NCBI GenBank assembly: GCA_003550325.1
Contig: QKWP01000640.1
Span: 94,523 to 158,522 of the forward strand
Length of the DNA: 64,000 nt
Direction: 5' to 3'
Source: Gigaspora rosea
Taxonomy: Eukaryota > Glomeromycota > Glomeromycetes > Diversisporales > Gigasporaceae
The position numbers and the translations under genes are program-made. Position 1 is the stretch's first letter, and each line of letters opens with the position of its first letter. Below the pieces are notes generated by a model. The model made no database searches and was not told the origin of the DNA. It saw only the letters and a list, made by a program, of their open reading frames with translations. Below, one piece after another: positions 46,527 to 59,799 of the stretch.

Positions 46527-47335
46527 AAATACAACGAAGACGTGTTCGAGATGAAAGCATTCCCCGAAGAAATGTTAGATACACTTTTTTTCTTTATTCG
46601 AGAGAACATAAGAATTTTCCGAAATTTTTCGTACTTTTTATGAAAACTCCACGAATCTGCAAGATTGATAAAATCTAGACAAGCCGAATAATCACCATGG
46701 TTAAAGATTATAAATTCCATGAATATGCAAAATTTATGAAAAAACGTGGAATATAAAACACGGATCGTCTTTTTTTATATATGCAGAAGACTGGAGTTAA
46801 AAATAATTTGAAGTTCGGTCCAAAAAGGAAAACAAAATCAACCTTAACTCCACAAGTCGAGCAGAAGCAAGCAATTTTGAAGAAATTAAAAACTAGTCAA
46901 AGAAGTAAAATAAATAGCCAATATAAAGACTGCCTTAGGTCGTTCGAATTTAATCCTTCGGTTGACATCCCCTAGTTGAAGTCTCCCCCCGAAAAATGAA
47001 CAACCAATCAAAACGCTGGATAACACTCGCCGATCATTTGATTTACATCGACCAATGAAATTGGCCCATGTTGTGTGTTCGTTTCATTTTACCATCCCCC
47101 CTTCCTGAGAGCCCTTGAAAGCGACGTTAACTGAAGAATCAACTGCAAGCAGCCTTAGTGAAGCGTTGGCAGAACTCGAAAAGGAGCAACAAGAGAAAAT
47201 TGCTAGATGTTCATTTCACCAGCAACTTGAGGAAATAATACATTAATTAATGAATTTACGACGATAAAAAGAAAAGCCTCGCGATTTAATCTTCAAAAGC
47301 AGGTTCAAACTTCTTGATTGCAATATAATAGTCGA
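46527..47335 (+). pseudogene. Broken second exon-3 copy (locus C)
   Basis: GAAGACGTGTTCGAGATGAAAG.. (46535-46610) repeats the head of exon 3, and 47150-47330 (GGCAGAACTCGAAAAGGAGC to CTTCAAAAGCAGG) repeats its tail. Between them lie about 540 bp, including a basic frame (46781-46975, with LKFGPKRKTKSTLTPQVEQ) preceded by a TATATGCAG acceptor-like site. That frame could be a remnant exon of another gene but is not kept intact at all loci. Confidence 0.55.
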
Positions 47336-48322
47336 TACAGCTGGCGGGATAAGTGGACCTTTGATTAAACATCGCTTTTTATGTATCCATTATTTATTGA
47401 TATGAAGTTACTATCTGGATATATCGCGGACTTAATGAATTATGGTTGAAATTTGAGAACCAAATTTGGTTAAGTGAGAACAGTGCCAGGACATAGATCG
47501 AGACATTACAGGTAAGAACGTTCCAAATATGGGGTCAGCCAAAGCGTATTAAATTTTAAAAATTTGTCTAATTTAACGTTTTTATCAATTAAATATTAAG
47601 GTCTGGTTCATTTTGAAATTAAGAATTAGAAGAACCTGTAGGTAAAATTGCATTTCTGACATTTTTTAGTAATGGCCAAAGTAGATTTAGACTACATTTC
47701 TTGTATTTTGTCTTTTCTTTTTTGCCGGTTTTGTTTGTCGTGTTGTAATTTGATTGGTCGATCATTAAAACGTTGGGGGTACAGACTATGTAGATAAGCT
47801 ATATAGAAAATCGAACAGTAAAATTTTCGTGTAACAATCGCGAAGATCCATAGTAAATTGCTATAATGAACAAAAATTATTATATTGATTAATTGATGCC
47901 AATAAAATTACCTTGTACTAAAAAAAAAAGGTACATTAATAATTGTCGCTATTTTGATATGAAAATTTAGAAGTTTTGGGTGCTTTTTAGAATTGGGTTA
48001 GAATTTAAGGTTAGAATTGATATTCAAGAGTATATGTGGATTTAGTAGGGCTTATATTTTTCAAATCGCGACCACAAATTTCAGCGTCAACATCGACCGC
48101 GATAATATATCAAATAAAAAATTTGCTTTCGGTACTTTATTGTATGTATTAAATTATATTAAAACGCCAAAGCATACGCAAATATATTTTTTCAATATAG
48201 TTTTATGCTATAATCTCACTAAGAATACAAGTAGACGTTCTATACAATTGGAGTTGTTTATCTCAGAAATTTCTTTAAATTTTTGATTTTTTGCCATCCC
48301 GGCCCACAAAATTTTGTTGTTA

Positions 48323-48354
48323 GGCCCGGCCCGCAAATATTTGCGGGCCGGGCC
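48323..48354. repeat. Perfect 32-bp GC-rich palindrome (copy 2)
   Basis: Identical to 37480-37511, including its flanks. Confidence 0.85.
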
Positions 48355-48838
48355 ACGAGACTCAATGCAGCCTCTACGAGTAGGGATGTTATTGGCTTCA
48401 TCCGGCTTATATGTTAATTACCAAATGAACTGATAACATCACGAGGTGGCGGGTTTATTGATTAATATTTTGTGTTAATTTGCGCAGGAAATTCCGCATT
48501 TATGTTAAAATTTATGTTCAAACACTAATTCATAGCCATTATTAAATAAAAATTTCTTGATTATTGCTTAGCTGAACATGCTTGTATGGGTTATGATTAT
48601 TATGATCTTAGAATTTTAGAAACTTCGATGCTATTGGCTTTAGGTGTCTCAATTTTTGACTGAAGTTTCAACAAGAGTTTATGATTTTCGTAACTTTGAT
48701 AAACCATTTTAATTTTCGACTGTTTAGTTCTAGTTTGATATCAGATAAAGACAAATATGCTTACATTTATATATTGCGATTGTTTATCTATGTTACCTGA
48801 GCCACAAACGGACATCTACATTATCACGTACGTAAGTT

Positions 48839-49660
48839 TAGGGATGTTAAACCGTTTAAAATATACTGTTTGGGTTCCGAACCGGCAGTGCACTACATAA
48901 ATCTAGTTTTAATTGTTGGTTACACGAATTTAGATTGATAATCTTTTTTTCAATACCCCGGTACATAATTTTCAATACCCCGATATGTAAAAAGCGAAAA
49001 TATGATATAACCGTACTATACTTTGAGATGCATTTTATTTTATTTAAAGTATACAAATTCTTAAGTATTTATACGATACAATAACTTACATATTTAATAT
49101 CATATCTTGGAATAAATTAAATGTTTCATTACAATTATTATCGCTATATGACAAAAAATTCAATATAGTAAGATAAATTAAATAATTACAATTATTTTAC
49201 GTATTTAATATCTTGACAATTTTTATCGCTATATGACAAAAATTTAATATAGAAAGATAAATTAAAGAATTACAATAATTTACATATTTAATATCTTGGA
49301 ATAAATCAAATGTTCCATTACAATTATTATCGCTATATGACAAAAAATTTAATATAGTAAGATAAATTAAATAATAACAATTATTTACGTATTTAATATC
49401 TTGACAATATTTATCGCTATATGACAAAATTTAATATAGCAAGATAAATTAAAGAATTACAATAATTTTACATATTTAATATCTTGGAAATAAATTAAAT
49501 GATTCATTACAATTATATCGCTATATATGACAAAAATTTTAATATAGCAAGATAAATTAAACTAATAAACGAACTAGTTCCGCCGGTTCAATCTTGACCA
49601 TAACGGTCCGAGTTAAAAACTCAGTCAAACTAGTTCAGGCCAAACGACTTAACATCCCTG
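48839..49660. mobile_element. hAT element with contracted satellite (copy 2)
   Basis: Same ends and insertion site as 38006-40133. The TSD is CGTAAGTT (48831-48838) versus CGTAAGTG (49661-49668), one substitution since duplication. It holds only two 189-bp units (starting about 49117 and 49297) plus the terminal partial unit, about 1.3 kb less than copy 1. Confidence 0.88.
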
Positions 49661-49800
49661 CGTAAGTGCATTTTAGCGTTGTTGTTAATATTATAACACA
49701 ATTTATTTTTATGTATTAAAAAGTATAAGTTGCTAAAATTTGATCTTTTCTGTATTAACTTCTTTTTTTTTTTTTTTTGACGCATAAAAACAACCTCAAA

Positions 49801-49891
49801 ATGCTAAAATTTTATTGATTTTTATCATAGCTTTGGCTTTTATCAACTTCGCTCTTACCATGCCTACTGAATATGTTAATAAAAGTCAATG
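49801..49891 (+). pseudogene. Frameshifted copy of the tiny signal-peptide ORF
   Basis: Differs from 40270-40362 by a missing T after ATTTTAT, giving TGA at the sixth codon, and by AAAAGTCAA for AAACGTCAA, which removes the KR. The rest is identical, so purifying selection on at least this copy is absent. Confidence 0.5.
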
Positions 49892-50240
49892 AAACTTTTA
49901 TAATATATATTTTATATAATTAAAATATATTAGATTGTGAGTATAAAAAACTTTAATAATAATTAAATCAACCTTTTAATTAATTATATAACATATATTA
50001 ATTATTAGCTGGCGAGTACAAATTAAATTAATTTATAAATTAAAAACTTTAAGGGAACTGTCACTTATTACGTAAATATAGTCAGTCATTTGACAATTTC
50101 AAGTTCTAAAGTGATTAACGATATAAATTAAGAAAATCTTGTTCGCCCGGGCGAACAAAGAATTTCTTTAATTGATATCGCTGATTACCTTAGAACTTGT
50201 AAAGTAAATGATTGAATCTGGGGGAGGCTATGTTTACGTA

Positions 50241-50505
50241 CCGTAAATGGCCGGATAAAAGATCCCCCAAGATAGTAGACCCACTATGTACTATTCCCGG
50301 GTGCAGATCGCAGGATCTTCTTTAATTAAATGTGGCTCTTTTTTATAATCTAAATTGCATATTATAAGTGCAAAGTGTATGTGCGTTTCAAATTTTTACA
50401 CTACACGATATAAGCTCTCAGCCGCATACTATACCCGGGGTCTATTACAGGTTTTAAAATTGGTGAAATGTAACAGACCCGGGTCTTGTATCCGGCCATT
50501 TACGG
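50241..50505. mobile_element. MITE with CCGTAAATGGCCGGATA ends (copy 2)
   Basis: Duplicate of 40711-40975 at the same position in spacer 2, with the same TA flanks and identical 17-bp termini; the hairpin at about 50082-50215 accompanies it. Confidence 0.85.
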
Positions 50506-51227
50506 TAATAAATAATTACTCCCTAATAATTTACAATTAAAATAACTCTTTTTTTTAATCAACTATATATAAATTAAATTATTAGATGGTGAATATGAAA
50601 TTAATTTAAATTTAATAGTTTATAATTAAATGAAACTTTTCTAATTAACGATATATAACTAAAATATTAGTCGGGGAATATAAAATTAATTTATAAATTA
50701 AAAATTTAATAATTTAAAATTAAATAAAACTTTCTAATTAATTATGATATATACGTTTAAATTAAATTATTAGAATGTAAGTCTAAAATTATTTTACGAA
50801 TTGGAATTATCTATCAGCTGCTATCACTACGGTAATGCAATGCAATTGCCATTTCACAAAAAAATGGTGATATATTAGTTTCCTTACTGTAAGATATTCA
50901 TTAGTTATTGATATTTTTACAATTACCATACTTACTATAATTAATACAATTAAAACAATTACTACAATTACTACAATTAATTAACACAATTAATTTCTAT
51001 AGGGACAAGATGAAATTGATGCTGTTCAAGAAAGTTTACAACATACCTGTAGGTTCTTGGAAGCAAGATATGTGAACTTATGATATGTCCTATCTATGCA
51101 AACCTTCCTCCTGATATGCAATCGAAAATTTCTGAACCAACATGACCTGGAGCTCGAAGTGTTAATTGTAAAATACAACTAACTATATTCTATCATATAT
51201 TATGAATTGCAAGTTTTTTTAATGTAG

Positions 51228-51332
<105 letters not shown>

Positions 51333-52550
51333 TGAATGGAATCATTGTTGGTTGTTCCAGTAGGTATTAATAAATTTTCACATGTTTATAAACATTATAA
51401 ATATTTATAAATATCAGTTTTAATCATTTTATAGTGTTCAAGAGCTTTTGCAGTTCAAAGATCTGGAAGAGCTGGCTGGGTCATTGTTTTCAATTATATA
51501 CTCAACATGCATTTCACAATGAATTAGAAGAAAATACTGTTCCTGAAGTTCAAAGAACCAATTTAGCCAATGTAGTTTTAATGTTAAAGGTTTTTTTTAA
51601 TTATAATAATATGTTCTTTTTTTTATAAAAATCAAATTAATTGGGTCTATTTTAGAGTATAGGAATTCATAATGTGATGAGGTTCAAATTTATGGATCCT
51701 CCTCATGAACAGACACTAATACACTGGCCGCTATATGTTTTGCATTACCTGATAAAAAATTTTCTAATTCATATATCACCCCAAAGTTGAGTTATTTCGT
51801 AATGAATTTTTTTTTATTTAAATTATCAATATCAAGAGTGATCACTGAAATTATATCGCAGTTGAATCACATGATCCTGCACTACCTCGTGATTTGTCCG
51901 TAAATTCCAATTAGTGGTAGCATTTTACTTATCTACCGGTATTTGCGCGGGTAACAAACCCAAAAAAAGGAAATCTGATTTTGTAAATAAACCAAGTGCG
52001 TGAAATAAAATTTAGGGTTAGGGCCTTAATGTTAGAGGCTATAGGGTTAGAGTGGCGCTTAATATAAGTAAAATTTTATTCCCGTCATTTTAATTAGTGC
52101 ACTAAGATCAATTTTAACATTAGTTTTTGCGTATTTTCGCTTTTTCTTCCATTTTACACGTGTTCGAATTCTTCGTCGAGCTGATCTGGAATAGTCAAAT
52201 TTTGCACTCTCCGATTGGCTATTTCCTCTCCAGGAGCTTGTATTACCTGCACAAAAAAAATTCTACCTCACGTGATTTTGACCAATCATATTTTAAGATA
52301 AGGTGTAATGTGATAGTCAAAACAAACATGTTTTGTTTTCTAAGTAATAAAAAGTTGCACGTAAAAATAAACCTCGTTATATAGTTAGGGTTAGGGTGAG
52401 AACAGTGTAGGGTTAGAGTTGAGTTTATTAGTAAAAATTTACAAGGAACATTTTTAATTAGGCCTCAAAAAGTAGTTTCCTAATTAAAATTTTGAGCTAT
52501 TCGCGTTTTTTTGTAAAAAAAGTTGTTCGCTTCGATTTTTACGTTACAAC

Positions 52551-52919
52551 CAGTGTTGGAAATTAGTGTTCTCAGAGTTCTCATGAAAACACTATTATAA
52601 ATTTGAGAACAGTATAAATTTTTTACTGTTCACTATTAAAAAATTTTTTGAGAACAGTAAAATAATAATAATGTTCTCATAAGTATATAATATAATTTAT
52701 AGCAAACCAAACCTAATAAAAATTTATATTTAATTTTCATAGATTTTCATAAATAAATTTCAATTTGCATAATAACTACTTATTTGCGGGACTTCATATT
52801 TATAACATTATACTGTGTTTTTTTTTTTAGTGAGAACAGTAACCAATTATTTGAAAACACATGTAGTTATTAAACTGTTCTCATGAGAACAGTATTTGAG
52901 TTTGAAATTTCCAATACTG
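52551..52919. mobile_element. hAT MITE present in copy 2 only
   Basis: Ends CAGTGTTGGAAATT / AATTTCCAATACTG have an exact 8-bp TSD GTTACAAC (52543-52550, 52920-52927). Copy 1 has the empty site with a single GTTACAAC at about 43224. Internal GTTCTCATGAGAACAGT palindromes. Confidence 0.92.
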
Positions 52920-53106
52920 GTTACAACTGATTCTGAAATGGTCAAAATCACGTGGGCAAAATTTTTTGTGGGAGAGCTCTGGAGCAAATCTTATGTTTTT
53001 GACTTTTTTGAGACACGGTGATTTTAAAAAAGTCACATGACTGCCATGATTAAAATCGACCAATGGAATTGCAGGTAAGATTCTAGTAAAAGGCTTAAAT
53101 CGAAAC

Positions 53107-53286
53107 TAGAGTTGCAGATGAAACAAATCTTCAATAGAGCACAGCACCGTGGTGCACCAAGACTGATGCACCAAAACTAGTGCACCGATAATTATAAAAA
53201 ACTCAAATCTTCAATGGTGCACCGATAGTGCACCATGGTGCACCGGATGGTCCTGGTGAAACTAACTAGTTTCACCAACAACTCTA
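53107..53286. mobile_element. hAT-like MITE with GTGCACC repeats, copy 2 only
   Basis: Ends TAGAGTTGCAGATGAAAC / GTTTCACCAACAACTCTA are flanked by ATCGAAAC and ATCAGAAC. Each differs by one base from the empty-site octamer ATCGGAAC present in copy 1 (about 43418). The interior has repeated GTGCACC/GGTGCAC words. Confidence 0.8.
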
Positions 53287-53704
53287 ATCAGAACTCATTT
53301 TTTTATTATGTCATTATTATTTGAATTTCTAATAAGAGTTGCAGAAATGAAAATTACTATTCCAATAGTAGTAAACACATCAAAATTGGCTTAGTGTATC
53401 ATGAATATGAGTAAAAAATTTTCACGAATTTTTAAAGCTTTTTAAAAAACTAAAAATTTGTGAAAATTTTTTTTACTCATATCTCGTGATACACTAAGCC
53501 AATTTTGATGTGTTTACTACTATTGGAATGGTGATTTTCATCTCTGCAACTCTTATTAGAAATTCAAATAATAATGACATAATAAAAAAATTAGTTCCGA
53601 TTAAAAAAACTTCAAGCCTTTTATTAGAATCTTACTGCAATTCCATTGGTCAATTTTAATCACGGTGGTCACGTGTTTTTTTAAAATCGCCATGCTTCAA
53701 AAAA

Positions 53705-53989
53705 GGGGACGTCTAAAGCGGAGTAGATTCTTATAATATATTTTATCAAATTAACTTTAGGGTTAGGGTCATCTTAAGTTAGGGTTAGAGAAATTCTTAG
53801 GTTATAATATATAAGCAAAATTGCCTTCCCAACATTTTTAATTAAAACACCAAGGTAGGTTTAGACTGCCATTTTTTGTATTTTTCAAGGTTTTCGCTTC
53901 GCTTTTTTGTTTGCTTCGCCGAAGATCATCAAATTCAATAATTTGATTGGCCAATTGTCACGTGATTCTACTCCGCTTTAGACGACCCC
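53705..53989. mobile_element. 8-bp-TSD MITE with GGGGACGTCTAAAGCGG ends
   Basis: Ends GGGGACGTCTAAAGCGGAGT / ACTCCGCTTTAGACGACCCC have an exact 8-bp TSD TCAAAAAA (53697-53704, 53990-53997). Contains telomere-like GGGTTAGGGTCATCTTAAG. hAT-like by TSD length. Confidence 0.85.
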
Positions 53990-54136
53990 TCAAAAAAGTA
54001 ATAAAATTTTTGGGGTACATTTAGGAGTATCAAAAAAGTAAGTGCAGGAGTATCAAAAACGTAAGATTTGCAGCTCTGGATATAAATCCCGATGCAAAAC
54101 ATGTGATCATCCTAATAAAAATTAAATAGTAATTTT

Positions 54137-54481
54137 AACTTTGAGCGAAGATATGATTAGTAGTAACCAAGAAAAGTATATTTTAAGGGCGTAGGATTAT
54201 TCTCTAGGATTTTGGGATTCTAAAATGTCCTTGGGCATCAAATTGGCCGAGTCCTCATCGAGGTATGCACATTTTTAGGCAAAAAAAATCACATAGTAAA
54301 TTACTATTAAAATGATATCGTGAATTTTTTTTGCCTAAAAATGTGCGTACCTCGATGAGGACTCGGCCAATTTGATGCCAAGGACATTTTAGAATCCCAA
54401 AATCCTAGAGAATAATCCTACGCCCTTAAAATAAACTTTTCTTGGTTACTACTAATCATATCTTCGCTCAAAGTTCAAATT
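54137..54481. repeat. Foldback MITE with ~165-bp arms
   Basis: AACTTTGAGCGAAGATATGA at the left faces TCATATCTTCGCTCAAAGTT at the right. The arms stay nearly perfect through GGGCGTAGGATTATTC and GAGTCCTCATCGAGGT, with a loop of about 55 bp. Absent from copy 1. Confidence 0.9.
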
Positions 54482-55705
54482 ACTATTTAATTTTTATTAG
54501 GACGATCACATGCTTTGCATCGGGATTTACCGAGGTTGTGCAGGATCATGTGATTCAACTGCTCAGTGATGATCACTATTGATATTGATAATTTAAATAA
54601 AAAAAATTTATCACGAAATAACTCAACTTTGGGGTGATATATGAATTTGAAAATTTTTTATCAGGTGATGCAAAACATATGACGCCAGTGTATCAGCACT
54701 TAACGATTTATACACCCTTGATACTCTAATAACAATGGAGAATTGACTAAATTAGGAAGGCATATGGCTGAATCCAAATCAATAATATGGTCAGAAAAAT
54801 ATAATTGCACAGAAGAAGTAATGTGAACATTTAATTTCCCTATCCTTATCCTATTAAATTAAAATTTTAATTAATGCCTTTAATATTTAATCTTATTTAA
54901 TCCTGTCGAATATATTTATGTTTCTAGGTGATATCTATTAAAAGCATGCTTACTGTTCAAAGTTCTTTTTTTTATCGACCAAAAGACAAAAAATTTCATG
55001 CTGATAAAGCTTGTCAAAATTTTGACCGTTTTAGTGGTGATCATTTTACAATATGAATGTTTAACAGGTAAGTTATCCATTTCTCAAATTTATTAATTTT
55101 TGATGCAAGTTAATTTATTTTCATTTAATAAATATATAAAAATATATAGTGGGGATACAAACTATTCAATAAATTGTTGTTATGAAAATTTTGTAGTTTA
55201 TCATTCCATTCTAGAGCAAGAGACGTTCATGACCTACTTGTGGTCTTTGTGAACGTGCTGAAGTAGATTTAAAGTCTAATCCAAATCTTGGTAACTTAAT
55301 ACCAATTCAAAAGGTAGTAATCAATATCATTTTTAATATCATAATTTAATTGTTTGTTAAATATTGTTTTAATAACATAATCAATATTTTCTTAGTCAAT
55401 TGTATCGGGATTCTTTATGAATGCTGCAAAGCTTTCAAAATTACAAATTACTTGAAAACTAATTTTATCGAAATTTACCCAAGTTTACCGAAAATTACGT
55501 AAAATTACGTAAATGCTACGTATTGAGCATTGTTAGAAATCTTATGATTGGATAAATGATAACAAATATAAACAATATAAACAATATAAAAAAATATCTA
55601 ATCCAATTTCAGATCTTAACTTTGATCTCAAGATTGGATGATTTTTTATATTGTTTATATTTATTATTATTTAGTCAAATCATAGGATTTATGCTTATGT
55701 ATTGT

Positions 55706-56455
55706 TTCCGGTGTTGACCGACTAGGTAACTTGTTGTTTCGATCATCGCCAACTTTTTTTCCCAGGATTTATAATACTGTAATAGCTGTAAACAAAGAAA
55801 TTCAATGAATTACGAATTAATATATATATATATATCGATATTCTATCATGGGAAAGCGACTTTTAAACGGTCTGGAACTGACATTTTAAACATGTAATTT
55901 CTATTTATTATATAGGCTTATCCCCTTCTAATATATAAAACGGTAAGTTTCTGGTTTTGGATAAATTATTGATACCGACTCGGTAAACAGTCATCACCAA
56001 CTTTTTTTCCCAGGACTTATGATAATATAAAGCTGTAAAACAAAGAAATTCGATAAAATTACGGAATTAATCTATATGTATCGATGTTCTTACGCAGCAC
56101 GTCATGGGAAAACGACTTTTAAACGGTCTCGAACTGATATTAAACATGTAATTTCTATTTATTATAAATAAAGGCTTATCCCTCTCTAATATATATAACG
56201 GTAAGTTTCCGGCGTTGGATAACTTATTAATACCGACTCGGTAACTTATTGTTCGGTCATCTCCAACTTTTTTCCTGATACTGTAATAGCTGTAAAACAA
56301 AGAAATTCAATAAATTATTTAATATATCAGATATATATACATCGATATTCTTATGCAGTACACATCATAGCGACTTTTAAACGGTCAAGTCCCTAGTGGA
56401 TCTGATATTAAATATGTAATTTCTATTTGCTACAGTATAAAGGTTTATCCCCTCT
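55706..56455 (+). repeat. Triplicated cassette, locus D
   Basis: Three units almost identical to locus C. The second intron-like segment (GTAAGT..CCCAG) is retained at about 55944-56014. Confidence 0.7.
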
Positions 56456-56856
56456 AATATAAAATAAAAAGTTTTGACACCCAACTACATATTAAATAAA
56501 TATTTGACATTGAATAGAAGCATGATCCAGCAATACATGAATAAAATTCATGTGAAAATGGGAGACGTAATTTTAAGAGGGAGGGAGGGGGCCTGCCACG
56601 TATATTGATTGATCATCTATGAACGGCACTCCCTGGTACGTGTACTTCTAAATAAGGCAGTATCATAGTGTCAAATGCCCTTTTCAGAATAATGATATAA
56701 AGCGCCTTTTTTTATTCTTTTTCTCAAGTTTCTCTTGGTTTTAAACCTCAACAAAAAAAAAAAAAAAAGTCTCTGTTTTAAACATCTAACAAAACAAAAA
56801 AACCGTTTAAACTTTAACAAAAGCTCAACCAACCACATAAAAAAAAAAAAAAGAAA

Positions 56857-57415
56857 ATGATTGCTCTTATCTTTTGCTTTATCATTCTTTTTCTTTTAAC
56901 AAAACTTTTTGAAAAGGCGCTTGGTAAATAAGTTTTCACTTTAACCTTTCTTTTTTTTTAATTTACGTCTAAACTTTTAATATAATATTAGACGAAAATT
57001 TACGTAAACATTTAGAAGAAAACAAAAATCACGGAACTGAAGATGGTAATCTAATGTTTTTAAATAATGAGTTTTCGACTTATAATAATTAATGTGATTA
57101 ATTTTATTAGAAGATGTGTTCGAGATAGAAAGTATTCACGAAGAAATTTTAGATACACTCATTTCCTTTGTTCGAGAGAATAACAAGAAACTAGAATTGT
57201 TATCACGTGATATATGTGAAGAAGCTGGAGAAGTGGCTACCTTAGTTGAAGAGTTGGCAGAACTCGTAAAGGAGCAACAAGAGACAATTGCTAAATGTTT
57301 ATCTCACCAACAGCATGAGAAAAAGAATAAAAAGAATACATTAAAGAATGAATTTACGACAATAGAAAGAAAAGAATCACAGTTTAATCTCCAAAAGCCG
57401 GTTTCAACTTATTGA
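56857..57415 (+). CDS. Three-exon membrane-anchored coiled-coil protein (locus D, intact)
   Basis: Exons 56857-56923, 56992-57045 and 57111-57415 give a 141-residue product whose third-exon sequence is identical to locus C; introns are 68 and 65 bp with the same GTAAAT/ATTAG and GTAATC/TTATTAG borders. Domain order is as at locus C: hydrophobic N-terminus, charged linker, acidic heptad region, basic Asn/Lys-rich tail ending VSTY. Identity with C over coding and much flanking sequence points to a recent duplication or conversion, so coding conservation alone does not prove selection. The cassette array and TATA-like GATATAAAG (about 56694) lie upstream as at C. Confidence 0.6.
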
Positions 57416-57424
57416 TTCCAAATA

Positions 57425-58215
57425 CAACGAAGACGTGTTCGAAATGAAAGCATTCCCCGAAGAAATGTTAGATACACTTTTTTTCTTTATTCGAGAGAAC
57501 ATAAGAATTTTCCGAAATTTTTCGTACTTTTTATGAAAACTCCACGAACCTGCAAGATTGATAAAATCTAGACAAGCCGAATAATCACCATGGTTAAAGA
57601 TTATAAATTCCATGAATATGCAAAATTTATGAAAAAACGTGGAATATAAAACACGGATCGTCTTTTTTTATATATGCAGAAGACTGGAGTTAAAAATAAT
57701 TTGAAGTTCGGTCCAAAAAGGAAAACAAAATCAACCTTAACTCCACAAGTCGAGCAGAAGCAAGCAATTTTGAAGAAATTAAAAACTAGTCAAAGAAGTA
57801 AAATAAATAGCCAAAATAAAGACGGAAAGTGGCTGCCTTAGGTCGTTCGAATTTAATCCTTCGGTTGACATCCCCTAGTTGAAGTCTCCCCCCGAAAAAT
57901 GAACAACCAATCAAAACGCTGGATAACACTCGCCGATCATTTGATTTACATCGACCAATGAAATTGGACCATGTTGTGTGTTCGTTTCATTTTACCCTCC
58001 CCCCTTCCTGAGAGCCCTTTAAAGCGACGTTAACTGAAGAATCAACTGCAAGCAGCCTTAGTGAAGCGTTGGCAGAACTCGAAAAGGAGCAACAAGAGAA
58101 AATTGCTAAATGTTCATTTCACCAACAACTTGAGGAAATAATACGACGATAGAAAGAAAAGCCTCGCGATTTAATCTTCAAAAGCAGGTTCAAACTTCTT
58201 GATTGCAACATAATA
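57425..58215 (+). pseudogene. Broken second exon-3 copy (locus D)
   Basis: Head at about 57429-57505 and tail at about 58065-58200, separated as at the other loci. The tail here also lacks the ATTAATTAATGAATTT stretch retained at A, B and C. Confidence 0.55.
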
Positions 58216-59799
58216 GTTGATACAGCTGGCGGGATAAGTGGATCTTTGATTAAACATCGCTTTTTATGTATCCATTATTTTATTTATATGAAGTTACTAT
58301 CTGGATATATCGCGGACTTAATGATTTATGGTTGAAATTTGAGAACCAAATTTGGTTAAGTGAGAACAGTTCCAGGACATAGATCGAGACATTACAGGTA
58401 AGAACGTTCCAAATTTAGGGGTCAGCCGGGATCGAATTTTGAAATTTTGTCTAATTTAACGTTTTTATCAATTAAATATTAAGGTCCGGTTCATTTTGAA
58501 CTTAAGAATTAGAAGAACCTATAGGTAAAATTGCATTTTTGACATTTTTAGTAACGACCAAAGTAGATTTAGACTACATTTCTTGTATTTTTCGCATTTT
58601 TGTCTTTTCTTTTTTACTTGTTTTAGTTGGTTAAAAATTCTAATTTGATTGGTCGATCATTAAAAACTTTGGGTACAGTACTATGTAGATCAAAAACTAT
58701 CTAGTCCTATACTGTATGAAAATCGAATAATAAAATGTTCGTGTAACAATCGCGAAGATCCATAGTAAAATTGCTATAACGAACAAAAAATTAATATTGC
58801 TAGAATATTTTAAATTAATAAAAAAATACTCCATTTTTCTAAATATATATAATCTGTTGAGCAACTGAGTAAAATTTTTTAATAAATTAACATGTAAGTT
58901 ATGGAGATACAATTTGAAAATAGTGATTTCCGTAATCCTCAAAATTTAAGCCACCAATCGGTAGTTTGACAAGGATTTGATAGTCTTTTCATAAGAAAAT
59001 TATGAAATTTCAAATCGCATCTCATCTTTGAACTTTAAATTTGAGTAAAATGGTGCGTTTTTTTTTTTAATAAAATTTTTTATTTATATACTTAATGATT
59101 TTACGTGGTTACACGAAACTGTAATTTATAGTTACTGTATGGGTTGTAGTGAATAACCCAGTTATTCAACATACCCATATAATAACTATCTTATTGCACG
59201 GTGTCTGACGTAACAATCCTGTGCCAATAAGTAAATGAAAAAAGCACGGGTTGTCACATAAGACCCGTGCAATGATAATTTATTACTGTAACGATAGCGG
59301 TTTAGCAGCAACAAGGATGATATGATATTTAAGTAAGAGATGTCCTGTCATCTGCATAACTTCTAATGTATGTAGAGTTAATATTAAACGCAAATGCATA
59401 ATAGTTAGATAAAGAATGTAAAGTAGGAGACCTTTCGTGATAACAGTCGCAAATTTGAGTAATCGATGATAGAGAGTTGGTAATTGTGAGAAATAATGAG
59501 AAAATGACTTTATTCTTTCTCCAAACGAAAATCAAAGTGTAAGGCAATCATTAATCGAAAATTTCGGGTTTATGATTGGTAACCAGTCAGAATAACATAA
59601 TCATGAAAATGCTTGTAATGACCTGTCTAGAAACTAATCATAGTAGAGAATAAGGTGCTAACTCTCTAGGGCTATTGTGAGTAAACAAAATAATATAAAC
59701 AATCAAAAAAACAGTAGCAAAATCTTATTTTCTAAATGCTATTATATAGTGACTATGATTTTTAGATAAAACCAAAAAAAAAAAATTTCCAAACCAATA
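58215..59799. other. Locus D right flank, shared with locus A
   Basis: No gene seen. Collinear with 12145-13404. A block at about 59133-59280 absent from A has GC-richer inverted pieces (TTGCACGGTGTCT, AGACCCGTGCAA) and looks like a small MITE. The minus-strand frames of 72-81 codons are not conserved in A. Confidence 0.6.

Larger units (their letters stand above)
51722..54690. mobile_element. Long-TIR element, copy 2, with multiple nested insertions
   Basis: Same insertion and ends (CACTGGCCG..CGCCAGTG, TA flanks) as 42187-43832 but 1.3 kb longer. It has gained 52551-52919, 53107-53286, 53705-53989 and the 54137-54481 foldback. A long inverted repeat centred near 53445 (arms from about 53010 and to about 53690) contains AGCCAATTTTGATGTGTTTA and complements. 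Confidence 0.85.
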